A program made the translations under genes and the position numbers. Source: Noviherbaspirillum_A sp047237965 (GTDB taxonomy: Bacteria > Pseudomonadota > Gammaproteobacteria > Burkholderiales > Burkholderiaceae_D). Taken from it: a stretch of DNA of 64,000 bases. The notes under the pieces were generated by a model that ran no database searches, was not told the origin of the DNA, and saw nothing but the letters and a program-made list of their open reading frames with translations. Position 1 is the stretch's first letter. Every line of letters starts with the position of its first letter. Of this stretch, positions 36,357-46,676 are shown in pieces. The stretch is from positions 186,001-250,000 of the forward strand of contig NZ_JBDFLX010000002.1 of the NCBI RefSeq assembly GCF_047237965.1, in the 5' to 3' direction.

Positions 36357-39300
36357 ATGAAGAACGCGAAGACATCCTTGAAAGAACCATCCCTGGCAAA
36401 CGGCGCTTCCGCCACCCACAACAGGAAGCTGGTGCGCCGCGGCCCCAGCCCCATGGCGCTGGAACAGCGCTTCATGTTCGACGGCGCCGCGCTGGCGGAC
36501 GCCAGCCAGACCGTGGCCAGCGCCGACGCGGCGGCAAGCCATGACGTGGCCGTGGCCGACAGCCATCAGACCGACACCGTGACCACGGTCACTGTCCCTG
36601 CCGTCTCCGCTGCGCCGCCGGCGCCGGCCCCGGAACTGATGCATGTGGTGGCCAGCGCGCAGGAAGCGCCGGCCGCCCTGGCCCAGGCACAGGCCGACGC
36701 CGAGCGCCTGATTTCCGCCTTCCTGCAGCAGCCCGACGCCCGCGCCCAGCTGTTCGAGCTGTTCCATGGCAGCCAGAGCCAGCCATCGGCCGAGTGGCTG
36801 CAGGCGGCCGATGGCTTCCTCGCTTCCTTCCAGGACGGCGCCGCGCCGGTGCAGGTGGCACTGCGCAGCCACGCCGAGATGCAGGGCGCGATGGCCGCCT
36901 TCGCTGCCCATGGCCCGGATGGCCAGCCGGTGATCTATCTCAACGGCGACTGGGCCAGGCAGGTTGCCACGCCGGAAGCGCTGACCCGCGCGCTGCTGGA
37001 GGAATACGGCCATCGCATCGACGCCTCGCTCAACGGCGACGCCGACACCGCCGGCGACGAGGGGGAAGCCTTCGCCCTGCGCGCGCTGGGCGCCGCGCCC
37101 GATGCCGACCAGGCTGCCCGCATCGCGGCCGAGGATGACCACGACACGCTGCAGATCGATGGCCGCACGGTGGAAGTGGAACAGGCCGCGATCACCTTCT
37201 CGGTGGTGTACCAGGGCACGCCCTCGTCCTGGAGCGAGGAAGCGCAGAACCTGGCGCTGTATGCCTCGCCCTTCAACGGCAGCAACTACCGCTTCACGTC
37301 GTCCAACCCGTCCGACCTCTACTTTCAGGGCAACAATGTCACCGGTTACCTGTCGTACCAGGACCAGTCGGGCAACCGCCAGCAGATCTACGGCGTGGTG
37401 AGCCGCCTGTTCAAGACGGGCAGCACGATCGACGGCTTTTATTTCTATGCGCCCGGCGCCGACGGGCTGATCAATGGCGTCGGCGACTCGGCCTATCTGC
37501 TGGCGATCACGCCATCGAAGTTCGCCGGCGGCATCAGCTACGGCACCAGCAGCGACCCGGTCGACACCGCGATGAACAAGATCATCCCGCCCAACAGCGC
37601 GCCGGTGGCCGGCAATGACAGCGCCAGCGTCCTGGAAGACGGCAGCGTCAGCGGCAACCTGCTGACCAATGACAGCGACGCCAACGGCGACACGCTGCGG
37701 GTGGCGCAGTTCTCGGTATCGAACCAGACCTACACCGTTGCGCTGGGCGGCTCCAGCACGGTCGCGCTGGCCAATATCGGCAGCCTGACCGTGGGCAGCA
37801 ACGGCGGCTACAGCTTCACGCCGGTGGCCAACTACGCCGGCGCGGTGCCGCTGGTGACCTATACCGTTACCGACGGCTCGGCCAGCGCCAGCGCCAGCCT
37901 GTCGGTCGCCATCGTCGGCGTCAACGATGCGCCGGACGGCGCCGACAGGACCATCGCCACCCGCGAGGACACGGCCTATGTGTTCAGCGCCGCCGACTTC
38001 GGCTTCACCGACCGCAACGACACGCCGGCCAATGCGCTGGAAGCCGTGAAGATCAGTTCGCTGCCCACCCAGGGCACGCTGCTGTTCAACGGCGTGGCCA
38101 TTACCGACTCGCAGGTCGGCAACGGCTACTTCGTTGCCGTGGCCGACATCGGCAAGCTGAGCTTCCGGCCGCTGGCCAACCAGGCGGCCAGCGCCAGCTT
38201 CACCTTCCAGGTCAGGGACAATGGCGGCACCGCCAACGGCGGCATCAATCTCGACCCGGTTGCCAATACCATCACCTTTGCCATTGCCAGCGTCAACGAT
38301 GCGCCGGTGGCGGTGGCCGACGCCGTGACTGCAGGCGAAGCCGGCGGCAGCGCCAACGGCACCGCGGGCACGGACCCGACCGGCAATGTGCTGTCCAACG
38401 ACACCGACCCTGACGCCGGCGACAGCAAGAGCGTGGTGTCGGCCAGCAGCGCGGCCACCGCATCGACCAATGTCGCCACCAATACCGTGCTTGCCGGCCG
38501 CTACGGCACCCTGACCATCAGCAGCACCGGCGCCTACCGCTATGCGGTCGACAACGCCAACGCCACCGTGCAGGCGCTGCGCCTGTCCGGCGATACCCTG
38601 ACCGACACCTTTACCTATGTGATGAAGGACGGTGGCGGCCTGACCTCGTCATCCACGCTGGCCGTCACCATCACCGGCGCCAACGATGCACCGGTGGCGG
38701 TCAATGACCTGGGCAGCGCCAAGGAAGCCGGCGCCACCTCGGCTTATCCCGGCTCCAGCGCCACCGGCAACGTCTTGGCCAACGACACCGATGTCGACGC
38801 CGGCGACACCGCCACGCTGACGCAGATCTTTGCCACCGCCAACGGCGTGAGCACGGGCGGCGGCAGCACGACCTCGACCACGTTCAGGGTCGCCGACATC
38901 AACGGCATCGAGACCAACAACCTGGTGTTCCGGGCCGACGGCACCACCAGGCTGGGCCGGGTGCTCTCCATTACCGATGACGACGGCAGCGGGCCCGGCA
39001 CCGCCGGCACCATCGTGCTCGACGCCGCCTACACCGTCACCAACGGCGAGACGCTGCAGTTTTCCCAGACCGCCGGCAACAGCTCCAACTTCGTCAGCAA
39101 CGGCCTGGCAACCACGACCGCCATCGTCGCCGGCGCCAGCAGCACGGTGCAGCTCTCCGGCACCTACGGCACGGTACTCATCGGCATGACCGTCACCGGC
39201 ACCGGCAATGCCACCGACCCGACCGTGATGGCGATCAACCGCGCCACCAACGTCGTGACCCTGAGTTCGTCGGTCACCCTGTCGACCAGCACCGCGCTGC

Positions 39301-42300
39301 GCTTCGTCGCGCTGCCTGGTTCGTCCATCCTGGGCCAGCGCGGCACGCTCAACATCGCCGCCAACGGCGCCTATACCTACGCCATCACCGACAACAGCCT
39401 GTCGGCCGGCCAAACCTTCGACGAGACCTTCACCTACCAGATGCGCGACAGCGCAGGCCTGACCAGCGCGGCGGTACTGACCGTGCGCATCGAAGGCACC
39501 ACCAACGATACCGAGCCGGATGCGCGGCCCAATACCGGCACGGCCACCGAAGCCGGGGGCGTCGGCAATACCGCCGGCGCGGTGAACCCGGCGGGCAACG
39601 TGCTCAGCGACGACCTTGGCACCAGCCTGGTGGTCAGCGCCGCCTGGTCGGAACAGAATCCGACCTCGGCCAGCGTGGCCGCCAGCACCACCTCGGCCAA
39701 TGGCCTGACCATCGCCGGCAGCTACGGCAGCCTGAAGCTGGGCGCCGATGGCAGCTATGTCTACACGGTCAACAACGGCAATGCGGCGGTGCAGGCCTTG
39801 AACAGCGGCGGCACCCTGACCGACCTGTTCTTCTACCGCGCCGCCAACGGTTCCGGCACCGACGTCAGCACCCTCAAGATCACGATCAATGGCAGCAATG
39901 ATGCGCCGGTCGCTGTCGATGACGTGGCCAATGCGGCCGAAGCCGGCGGCACCGGCAATGCCACGCCGGGTTACGACGCGACGGGCAATGTGCTGGCCAA
40001 CGACACCGACGTGGACAACACCGCCTCGAGCCGCACCGTGACCGCCGTGCGGCTCGGCGGCGTCGAGGGCAGCGGCCCGGTCGGCGTGGTCGGCATCGCT
40101 TTCCAGGGCAGCTACGGCACCCTGACGCTGCAGGCCGACGGCAGCTACCGCTATGCGGTCGACAACAGCAACGCCGCCGTCAATGGGCTGGCCGCCGGCG
40201 CCACTTTGGTCGAGCGCTTCAACTACACCGTCAGCGACGGCAGCGCCAGCGATGTCGCGGTGCTGGCCATCACCATCAACGGCGCCAACGATGCGCCGCT
40301 CAACACCGTGCCTGCCGGACATGTGCAGTACGACTACGAGCAGGCGCAGATCGGCGGCCTGTCGGTGCATGATGTTGACGGCAACCTCGCTGCTGGCAAT
40401 ACGGTCACCCTGAGCGTGGGACAGGGCAGCCTGTCGGTGGTGCTCAACGGCAGCGCCGTGGCAAGCGGCAGCGGCACCGCGGCCAGCCCGCTGGTGCTGT
40501 CGGGCAGCGAGAGCGACATCAATGCCACGCTGGCCACGCTGCGCTACCAGCCAGCGGCCTATCACAGCGGTCAGGACACCCTGAAGATGGTGACCCAGGA
40601 CAGCCTGGGCCTGTCGGACACCGACTTCACCTCGATCACGGTGCAGCCGGACGACCGGGCACTGACCGTCAATGACGTGCTGGTCAACGAGGGCTCGCCG
40701 TACGCGGTGTTCACCGTGGGCGGCCAGGCCGGACAGCTGGTGCGGCTGGCGATTGCGAATGGCAGCGCCACCAGCGGCAGCGACTTTTCCGGCAACCTGG
40801 AGTACTACGACGGCTCGGCCTGGGCTGCCTACACGGGCGCTGCGGTCGCCATCCCCGGCAGCGGCGGCGCATCCACGCTGCTGGTGCGCGCCGCGATCCT
40901 GAACGACCAGGCCTATGAAGGCGCCGAAACCTTCACCCTGACTGCCAGCAACGTCGCCGCCGCGGGCGCCACCGGCACCGCCACCATCGTCGACGACGGC
41001 AGCGGCGATGTCTATCGCGACAGCGCCACCGGCGCCATCGATGCGCAGGCCATTGGCGACGACGACAGGCCGCTGACGGTCAGCAACGTCGAGGTCAATG
41101 AAGCCTCGCCCTATGCGGTGTTCAAGGTCGGCGGCGCGGGCGGCCAGCTCGTGTCCCTGACGCTGGCCAACGGCAATGCCTCCGACAGCGACCATGGCAC
41201 CGGCCTGCAATACCTCAGTGGCGCAAGCTGGCTAGACTACAACGGTCCGGTCGCGATGACGGGCGCGGAAATGCTGGTGCGGGTCGCCATCACGCAGGAC
41301 GGCGTGTATGAAGGCCGCGAGACCTTCAACCTGTCCGCCACCAACACCGGCGGCCTGGGCGCGCACGGTGAAGCGGCGATCTACGACGACGGCACCGGCA
41401 GCATCTACCTTGCCGACAGCATCACCGGCCTGCCCGATGCCGGCGGCGCCGGCTTCCCGGCCGCGCTCGACGACGACCGGGTACTGTCGGTGCAGGGCGT
41501 GCGGGTCAACGAAGCCTCCGACTATGCTGTCTTTACCGTCAGCGGCACCGCAGGGCAGTTCGTCAGCCTCAATGTGGTCGACGGCAGCGCCAGCATCGCG
41601 CAGGGACAGACGCTGCAGGTCTGGAACGGCAGCGGCTGGACCGACTACAACGGCATGGCACTGCCTGAAATCGGCGCGGACGGCCACCTGCTGGTGCGGG
41701 TCAATATCGTCGCCGAGCACGATGCAGCATACGAATTTGAGGAAGACTTCCGCCTGCAGGCCACATTCTCTCCCGTCAATGGCAGCGTTGTGCGCGAGGG
41801 CACCGGCATCATCGCCGACGATGGCAGCGGGCAGCGCTTCGGCAACGGCGTCAGCGGTGGCCTGCCGCAACTGATCGCCACCGGCCTGGACGATGACCGT
41901 TTGCTGACAGCATCGGATGTGACCGTCAGCGAGGCGTCGCCTTATGCGGTGTTCACCGTCGGCGGCACGCCGGGCCAGGTGCTGAGCCTGGCGCTGCAGG
42001 CAACCGGCAGCGGCGCGGGCTTCGCCACGCCGGGCGCGGATACCGGCACCGCGCTGCAATACTTCGATGGTTCCACCTGGGCTGCCTACAGCGGCAGCGT
42101 CACCATGACCGGCGGCAGCCTGCTGGTGCGGGTGGCCGTCACGCAGGACAGCGTGTATGAAGGTCCTGAAACCTTCCGCCTCGTCGCCACCAACAGCAGC
42201 GGCAAGACCTCCACGGGCGGCACCGGCACCATCCGCGATGATGGCGGCAGCTCGACCGTGTTCAATGAAACCGACACCACGCCGCAAAGCGGGACATCCG

Positions 42301-45300
42301 ACGACGACCGCGCGCTGTCCATCTCCGATGTCACCGTCAGCGAGGCATCACTGTATGCGGTATTCACCGTCAGCGGCACGCCGGGCCAGGTGCTGAGCCT
42401 GGCAGTCCAGGCGACCGGCAGTGGCGCAGGCTTCGCCACGCCGGGCACGGATACCGGCACGGCGCTGCAATACTTCGATGGCAGCCAGTGGACTGCCTAT
42501 GGCGGCAGCATCACCATGACCGGCAGCAGCCTGCTGGTGCGGGTCGCTGTCATCCAGGACAGCGTGTACGAAGGCCCGGAAACCTTCCGCCTTCTGGCAA
42601 CGAACAGCAGCGGCAAGACCTCCACCGGCGGCAGCGGCACGATACGTGACGATGGCGGTAGCACTACGGTGTTCAACGAGACCGACACCACGCCGCAAGC
42701 CGGCGCGTCCGACGACGACCGCGCACTGGCCGTCTCGGATGTGACCGTCAGCGAAGCCTCGCCTTACGCGGTGTTCACCGTCAGCGGCACGCCAGGGCAG
42801 GTGTTGAGCCTGTCGCTGCAGCAAACAGGCAGCGGCGCGGGCTTCGCCACGTCGGGCACCGACACTGGCACGGCGCTGCAATACTGGACCGGCAGCAACT
42901 GGGCTGCCTACAGCGGCAGCGTCACCATGACAGGCAGCAGCCTGCTGGTGCGGGTGGCCGTGATGCAGGACAGCGTGTATGAAGGCCCTGAAACCTTCCG
43001 CCTTCTGGCAACGAACAGCAGCGGCAAGACCTCCACGGGCGGCACCGGCACCATCCGCGATGATGGCGGCAGCTCGACCGTGTTCAATGAAACCGACACC
43101 ACGCCGCAAAGCGGGACATCCGACGACGACCGCGCGCTGTCCATCTCCGATGTCACCGTCAGCGAGGCATCACTGTATGCGGTATTCACCGTCAGCGGCA
43201 CGCCGGGCCAGGTGCTGAGCCTGGCAGTCCAGGCGACCGGCAGTGGCGCAGGCTTCGCCACGCCGGGCACGGATACCGGCACGGCGCTGCAATACTTCGA
43301 TGGCAGCCAGTGGACTGCCTATGGCGGCAGCGTCACCATGACCGGCAGCAGCCTGCTGGTGCGGGTCGCTGTCACCCAGGACAGCGTGTACGAAGGCCCG
43401 GAAACCTTCCGCCTGGTCGCCACCAACAGCAGCGGCAAGACTTCCACGGGCGGCACCGGCACCATCCGCGACGATGGCGGCAGCACCACGGTATTCAACG
43501 AAATGGATACCACGCCGCAAACTGGCGCGTCCGACGACGACCGCGCATTGGCCATCTCGGATGTGACCGTCAGCGAGGCGTCGCCTTATGCGGTGTTCAC
43601 CGTCAGCGGCACGCCGGGCCAGGTGCTGAATCTGTCGCTGCAGCAAACAGGCATTGGCGCGGGCTTCGCCACGCCGGGCACGGATACGGGCGCGACGCTG
43701 CAGTACTTCGATGGCAGCCAGTGGACTGCTTATGGCGGCAGCGTCACCATGACCGCCAGCAGCCTGCTGGTGCGCACCGCCATCATCCAGGACAGCCTCT
43801 ACGAAGGCCCCGAAACCTTCCGCCTTCTGGCCACCAACAGCAGCGGCAAGACCTCGACCGGCGGCAGCGGCACCATCCGCGACGATGGCGGCAGCACCAC
43901 GGTATTCAACGAAATCGATACCACGCCGCAAACTGGCGCGTCCGACGACGACCGCGCATTGGCCATCTCGGATGTGACCGTCAGCGAGGCATCGCCTTAT
44001 GCGGTGTTCACCGTCAGCGGCACGCCGGGCCAGGTGCTGAATCTGTCGCTGCAGCAAACAGGCATTGGCGCGGGCTTCGCCACGCCGGGCACGGATACGG
44101 GCGCGGCGCTGCAGTACTTCGATGGCAGCAACTGGGCTGCCTACAATGGCAGCGTGACGATGACCGGCAGTAGCCTGCTGGTACGCACCGCCATCATCCA
44201 GGACAGCTTCTACGAAGGCCCCGAAACCTTCCGCCTGCTGGCCACCAACAGCAGCGGCAAGACCTCGACCGGCGGTATTGGCGCCATTCGCGACGATGGC
44301 GGCAGCACGACCGTGTTCAACGAAACCGACACCGCGCCGCAAACCGGGTCATCCGACGACGACCGTACGCTTGTAATCTCGGATGTGACCGTCAGCGAAG
44401 CCTCGCCGTATGCGGTGTTCACCGTCAGCGGCACGCCGGGGCAGGTGCTGAGCCTGTCGCTGCAGCAAACAGGCATTGGCGCAGGCTTCGCCACGCCGGG
44501 CACGGATACCGGAACGACACTGGAAATTTTCGACGGCAGCGCCTGGGTTAGCTACAGCGGCGACGTAACGATGACAGGCAGCAGCCTGCTGGTGCGCACC
44601 GCCATCAACCAGGACGGCGTCTATGAAGGTGCTGAAACATTCCGCCTGCTGGCCACCAGTACCAGCGGCGTCGTCTCGGTCGGCGGCACCGGTACCATCC
44701 GCGATGACGGCGGCAGCAGCACAGTATTCAACGAGACCGATACCACGCCGCAAACTGGGTCATCCGACGACGACCGCGCACTGGCCGTCTCGGACGTCAC
44801 GGTCAGCGAAGCCTCGCCCTATGCGGTGTTCACCATCAGCGGCACGCCAGGCCAGGTTCTGAATCTGACACTGCAGGCAACCGGCAGCGGCGCAGGCTTC
44901 GCCACGCCCGGCACGGATACTGGTACGGCGCTGCAGTACTTCGATGGCAGCAACTGGGCTGCCTATGACGGCAGCGTCACCATGACCGGCAGCAGCCTGC
45001 TGGTGCGGGTCGCTGTCACCCAGGACAGCGTGTGCGAAGGCGCGGAAACCTTCCGCCTGCTGGCTACTAACAGCAGCGGCAAGACTTCCACCGGCGGCAC
45101 TGGCACCCTCCGCGACGATGGCGGCAGCACCACGGTGTTCAACGAAACCGACACCACGCCGCAAGCCGGCGCGTCCGACGACGACCGTTCGCTTGCCATC
45201 TCGGATGTGATCGTCAGCGAGGCGTCGCCCTATGCCGTGTTCACCGTCAGCGGCACGCCAGGGCAGGTGTTGAGCCTGTCGCTGCAGCAAACAGGCATTG

Positions 45301-46676
45301 GCGCGGGCTTCGCCACGCCGGGCGCCGACAGCGGCACGGCGCTGCAATACTGGACCGGCAGCGCCTGGGCCAGCTACAGCGGCAGCGTCACCATGACCGG
45401 CAGCAGCCTGCTGGTGCGGGTGGCCGTCACGCAGGACGGCGTGTACGAAGGCCCGGAGACCTTCCGCCTGCTGGCCACCAACAGCAGCGGCAAGACCTCG
45501 ACCGGCGGCATCGCCACCATCCGCGACGACGGCGCCAGCAATGTCGTCTTCGGCTACACCGACACCACGGCGCAGGAAGGCGCGTTCGACGACGACCGCC
45601 TGCTGACCGTCTCGGACCTTACCATCAGCGAAGCCTCGCCCTACGCGGTGTTCCGCGTGACCGGCGCGGCAGGACAGAAGCTCACGCTGGCGCTGGCGTC
45701 GGGCAGCGCCACGGTCGGCGCCGACACCGGCACGGCGCTGCAGTATTTCGACGGCGCCGCCTGGCGCGACTACACCCCGGGCAGCCTGGTTGCCATTGCG
45801 CAGGGGAGCGGCACACTGCTGGTGCGCGTGGCCATCGTCAATGACAGCCTGTTCGAGGGCAGCGAGTCGTTCCGGCTGATTGCGACAAACCGCAACGGCG
45901 AGGCCGGCGCCGGCACCGCCACCCTGAAGGATGACGGCAGCAGCCGCGAGGTCTATCTCGAATCCAATACCGATGGCCGGCCCACCACCGGCGAAGCCGA
46001 CGACGACCAGGCCAGACCGCAGGCAGTGGCCCAGCCGGTGGCGCCGGCGCCCGCCGCGCCGGCGCCGGCGCCTGTTCCGGAAGCGCCCGCCGTGCAGCAG
46101 GCCGCGCCGTTCAACTCGACGCTGGTGCTGACCGATGTCATCCGCGCGCCCGACGCGCTGCGCAGCGAGCCGATCGGCGATCTCACCACCAGCGGCGCCG
46201 GCTTCCAGATCCCGGTGGTGGAAGGCGATGCGGCGCGGCTGTCCACCTACCGTTCCGTGGCCGACCAGTTCGTCGAAGGCAAGCGCAGCGTCACCTTCAC
46301 GCTGCCCTATGACGCCTTCGTCCACACCCGGGCCGAAGCCACCGTGGTGCTGGCCGCCACGCTGACCAACGGCGAATCGCTGCCGGCCTGGATACGCTTC
46401 GACGCCCGCACCGGCAGCTTCAGCCTGAATCCGCCGCCGGACTTCACCGGCGAGATGGAAGTCAAGGTGATCGCCCGCGACAATGAAGGCCGCGAAGCCG
46501 CCACCGTGTTCCGTCTCTTCGTCGGCGAGGACAAGGCCAAGCTGCCGGCCCGCAGCAGCCTGTCGGAGCAGATCCGCCTGGCAGGCAAGCGCAGTTCGCC
46601 TTTTGCCGCGCTGGTGCGGGGCCAGGAGCCGCAGGGCCAGCGGCAGCAGCCGGTTAGACTGGGGAGCAAGGCCTGA
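36357..46676 (+). CDS. Giant cell-surface repeat protein (3439 residues, cadherin/VCBS-like and Calx-beta-like repeats)
   Basis: There is no standard signal peptide. The N-terminus is basic and carries LEQRFMFDGA near residue 38, a motif shared by large adhesin-like proteins. Residues 180-260 hold an EEYGH...GDEGE motif (H219) resembling a metalloprotease-type site with the first His replaced. About seven cadherin/VCBS-like modules follow (residues 415-1420, NDAPVAV linkers with GNVLxNDTD). Then come 13 Calx-beta-like modules of about 137 residues (1431-3200, SDVTVSEASPYAVFTVSG). A Pro/Ala linker and an Ig/cadherin-like end (LPAWIRFDARTGSF) close the protein. No RTX GGxGxD repeats are seen. 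Probably a biofilm or attachment protein exported by the surrounding genes. Confidence 0.88.
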   Translation: MKNAKTSLKEPSLANGASATHNRKLVRRGPSPMALEQRFMFDGAALADASQTVASADAAASHDVAVADSHQTDTVTTVTVPAVSAAPPAPAPELMHVVASAQEAPAALAQAQADAERLISAFLQQPDARAQLFELFHGSQSQPSAEWLQAADGFLASFQDGAAPVQVALRSHAEMQGAMAAFAAHGPDGQPVIYLNGDWARQVATPEALTRALLEEYGHRIDASLNGDADTAGDEGEAFALRALGAAPDADQAARIAAEDDHDTLQIDGRTVEVEQAAITFSVVYQGTPSSWSEEAQNLALYASPFNGSNYRFTSSNPSDLYFQGNNVTGYLSYQDQSGNRQQIYGVVSRLFKTGSTIDGFYFYAPGADGLINGVGDSAYLLAITPSKFAGGISYGTSSDPVDTAMNKIIPPNSAPVAGNDSASVLEDGSVSGNLLTNDSDANGDTLRVAQFSVSNQTYTVALGGSSTVALANIGSLTVGSNGGYSFTPVANYAGAVPLVTYTVTDGSASASASLSVAIVGVNDAPDGADRTIATREDTAYVFSAADFGFTDRNDTPANALEAVKISSLPTQGTLLFNGVAITDSQVGNGYFVAVADIGKLSFRPLANQAASASFTFQVRDNGGTANGGINLDPVANTITFAIASVNDAPVAVADAVTAGEAGGSANGTAGTDPTGNVLSNDTDPDAGDSKSVVSASSAATASTNVATNTVLAGRYGTLTISSTGAYRYAVDNANATVQALRLSGDTLTDTFTYVMKDGGGLTSSSTLAVTITGANDAPVAVNDLGSAKEAGATSAYPGSSATGNVLANDTDVDAGDTATLTQIFATANGVSTGGGSTTSTTFRVADINGIETNNLVFRADGTTRLGRVLSITDDDGSGPGTAGTIVLDAAYTVTNGETLQFSQTAGNSSNFVSNGLATTTAIVAGASSTVQLSGTYGTVLIGMTVTGTGNATDPTVMAINRATNVVTLSSSVTLSTSTALRFVALPGSSILGQRGTLNIAANGAYTYAITDNSLSAGQTFDETFTYQMRDSAGLTSAAVLTVRIEGTTNDTEPDARPNTGTATEAGGVGNTAGAVNPAGNVLSDDLGTSLVVSAAWSEQNPTSASVAASTTSANGLTIAGSYGSLKLGADGSYVYTVNNGNAAVQALNSGGTLTDLFFYRAANGSGTDVSTLKITINGSNDAPVAVDDVANAAEAGGTGNATPGYDATGNVLANDTDVDNTASSRTVTAVRLGGVEGSGPVGVVGIAFQGSYGTLTLQADGSYRYAVDNSNAAVNGLAAGATLVERFNYTVSDGSASDVAVLAITINGANDAPLNTVPAGHVQYDYEQAQIGGLSVHDVDGNLAAGNTVTLSVGQGSLSVVLNGSAVASGSGTAASPLVLSGSESDINATLATLRYQPAAYHSGQDTLKMVTQDSLGLSDTDFTSITVQPDDRALTVNDVLVNEGSPYAVFTVGGQAGQLVRLAIANGSATSGSDFSGNLEYYDGSAWAAYTGAAVAIPGSGGASTLLVRAAILNDQAYEGAETFTLTASNVAAAGATGTATIVDDGSGDVYRDSATGAIDAQAIGDDDRPLTVSNVEVNEASPYAVFKVGGAGGQLVSLTLANGNASDSDHGTGLQYLSGASWLDYNGPVAMTGAEMLVRVAITQDGVYEGRETFNLSATNTGGLGAHGEAAIYDDGTGSIYLADSITGLPDAGGAGFPAALDDDRVLSVQGVRVNEASDYAVFTVSGTAGQFVSLNVVDGSASIAQGQTLQVWNGSGWTDYNGMALPEIGADGHLLVRVNIVAEHDAAYEFEEDFRLQATFSPVNGSVVREGTGIIADDGSGQRFGNGVSGGLPQLIATGLDDDRLLTASDVTVSEASPYAVFTVGGTPGQVLSLALQATGSGAGFATPGADTGTALQYFDGSTWAAYSGSVTMTGGSLLVRVAVTQDSVYEGPETFRLVATNSSGKTSTGGTGTIRDDGGSSTVFNETDTTPQSGTSDDDRALSISDVTVSEASLYAVFTVSGTPGQVLSLAVQATGSGAGFATPGTDTGTALQYFDGSQWTAYGGSITMTGSSLLVRVAVIQDSVYEGPETFRLLATNSSGKTSTGGSGTIRDDGGSTTVFNETDTTPQAGASDDDRALAVSDVTVSEASPYAVFTVSGTPGQVLSLSLQQTGSGAGFATSGTDTGTALQYWTGSNWAAYSGSVTMTGSSLLVRVAVMQDSVYEGPETFRLLATNSSGKTSTGGTGTIRDDGGSSTVFNETDTTPQSGTSDDDRALSISDVTVSEASLYAVFTVSGTPGQVLSLAVQATGSGAGFATPGTDTGTALQYFDGSQWTAYGGSVTMTGSSLLVRVAVTQDSVYEGPETFRLVATNSSGKTSTGGTGTIRDDGGSTTVFNEMDTTPQTGASDDDRALAISDVTVSEASPYAVFTVSGTPGQVLNLSLQQTGIGAGFATPGTDTGATLQYFDGSQWTAYGGSVTMTASSLLVRTAIIQDSLYEGPETFRLLATNSSGKTSTGGSGTIRDDGGSTTVFNEIDTTPQTGASDDDRALAISDVTVSEASPYAVFTVSGTPGQVLNLSLQQTGIGAGFATPGTDTGAALQYFDGSNWAAYNGSVTMTGSSLLVRTAIIQDSFYEGPETFRLLATNSSGKTSTGGIGAIRDDGGSTTVFNETDTAPQTGSSDDDRTLVISDVTVSEASPYAVFTVSGTPGQVLSLSLQQTGIGAGFATPGTDTGTTLEIFDGSAWVSYSGDVTMTGSSLLVRTAINQDGVYEGAETFRLLATSTSGVVSVGGTGTIRDDGGSSTVFNETDTTPQTGSSDDDRALAVSDVTVSEASPYAVFTISGTPGQVLNLTLQATGSGAGFATPGTDTGTALQYFDGSNWAAYDGSVTMTGSSLLVRVAVTQDSVCEGAETFRLLATNSSGKTSTGGTGTLRDDGGSTTVFNETDTTPQAGASDDDRSLAISDVIVSEASPYAVFTVSGTPGQVLSLSLQQTGIGAGFATPGADSGTALQYWTGSAWASYSGSVTMTGSSLLVRVAVTQDGVYEGPETFRLLATNSSGKTSTGGIATIRDDGASNVVFGYTDTTAQEGAFDDDRLLTVSDLTISEASPYAVFRVTGAAGQKLTLALASGSATVGADTGTALQYFDGAAWRDYTPGSLVAIAQGSGTLLVRVAIVNDSLFEGSESFRLIATNRNGEAGAGTATLKDDGSSREVYLESNTDGRPTTGEADDDQARPQAVAQPVAPAPAAPAPAPVPEAPAVQQAAPFNSTLVLTDVIRAPDALRSEPIGDLTTSGAGFQIPVVEGDAARLSTYRSVADQFVEGKRSVTFTLPYDAFVHTRAEATVVLAATLTNGESLPAWIRFDARTGSFSLNPPPDFTGEMEVKVIARDNEGREAATVFRLFVGEDKAKLPARSSLSEQIRLAGKRSSPFAALVRGQEPQGQRQQPVRLGSKA
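40651..45950 (+). repeat. Tandem Calx-beta-module array, 411-bp unit in its central part
   Basis: Thirteen modules, each opening with DDR.L..SDV.VSEAS.YAVF. The middle units repeat every 411 bases. Segments about 42251-42520 and 43073-43342 (two units, 822 bases apart) are almost identical. So are 43541-43720 and 43952-44131, one unit apart. Such near-identity points to recent duplication or gene conversion within the gene. Confidence 0.9.

Noticed and set aside
40651..45950. Regular repeats that could suggest a CRISPR array
   Set aside because: The unit is 411 bases, lies in frame inside a coding gene, and there are no short repeats with unique spacers. No cas gene is present in the window.
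36357..46676. Classical type I secreted RTX adhesin
   Set aside because: I looked for GGxGxD nonapeptide repeats and an ABC ATPase gene beside it and found neither.
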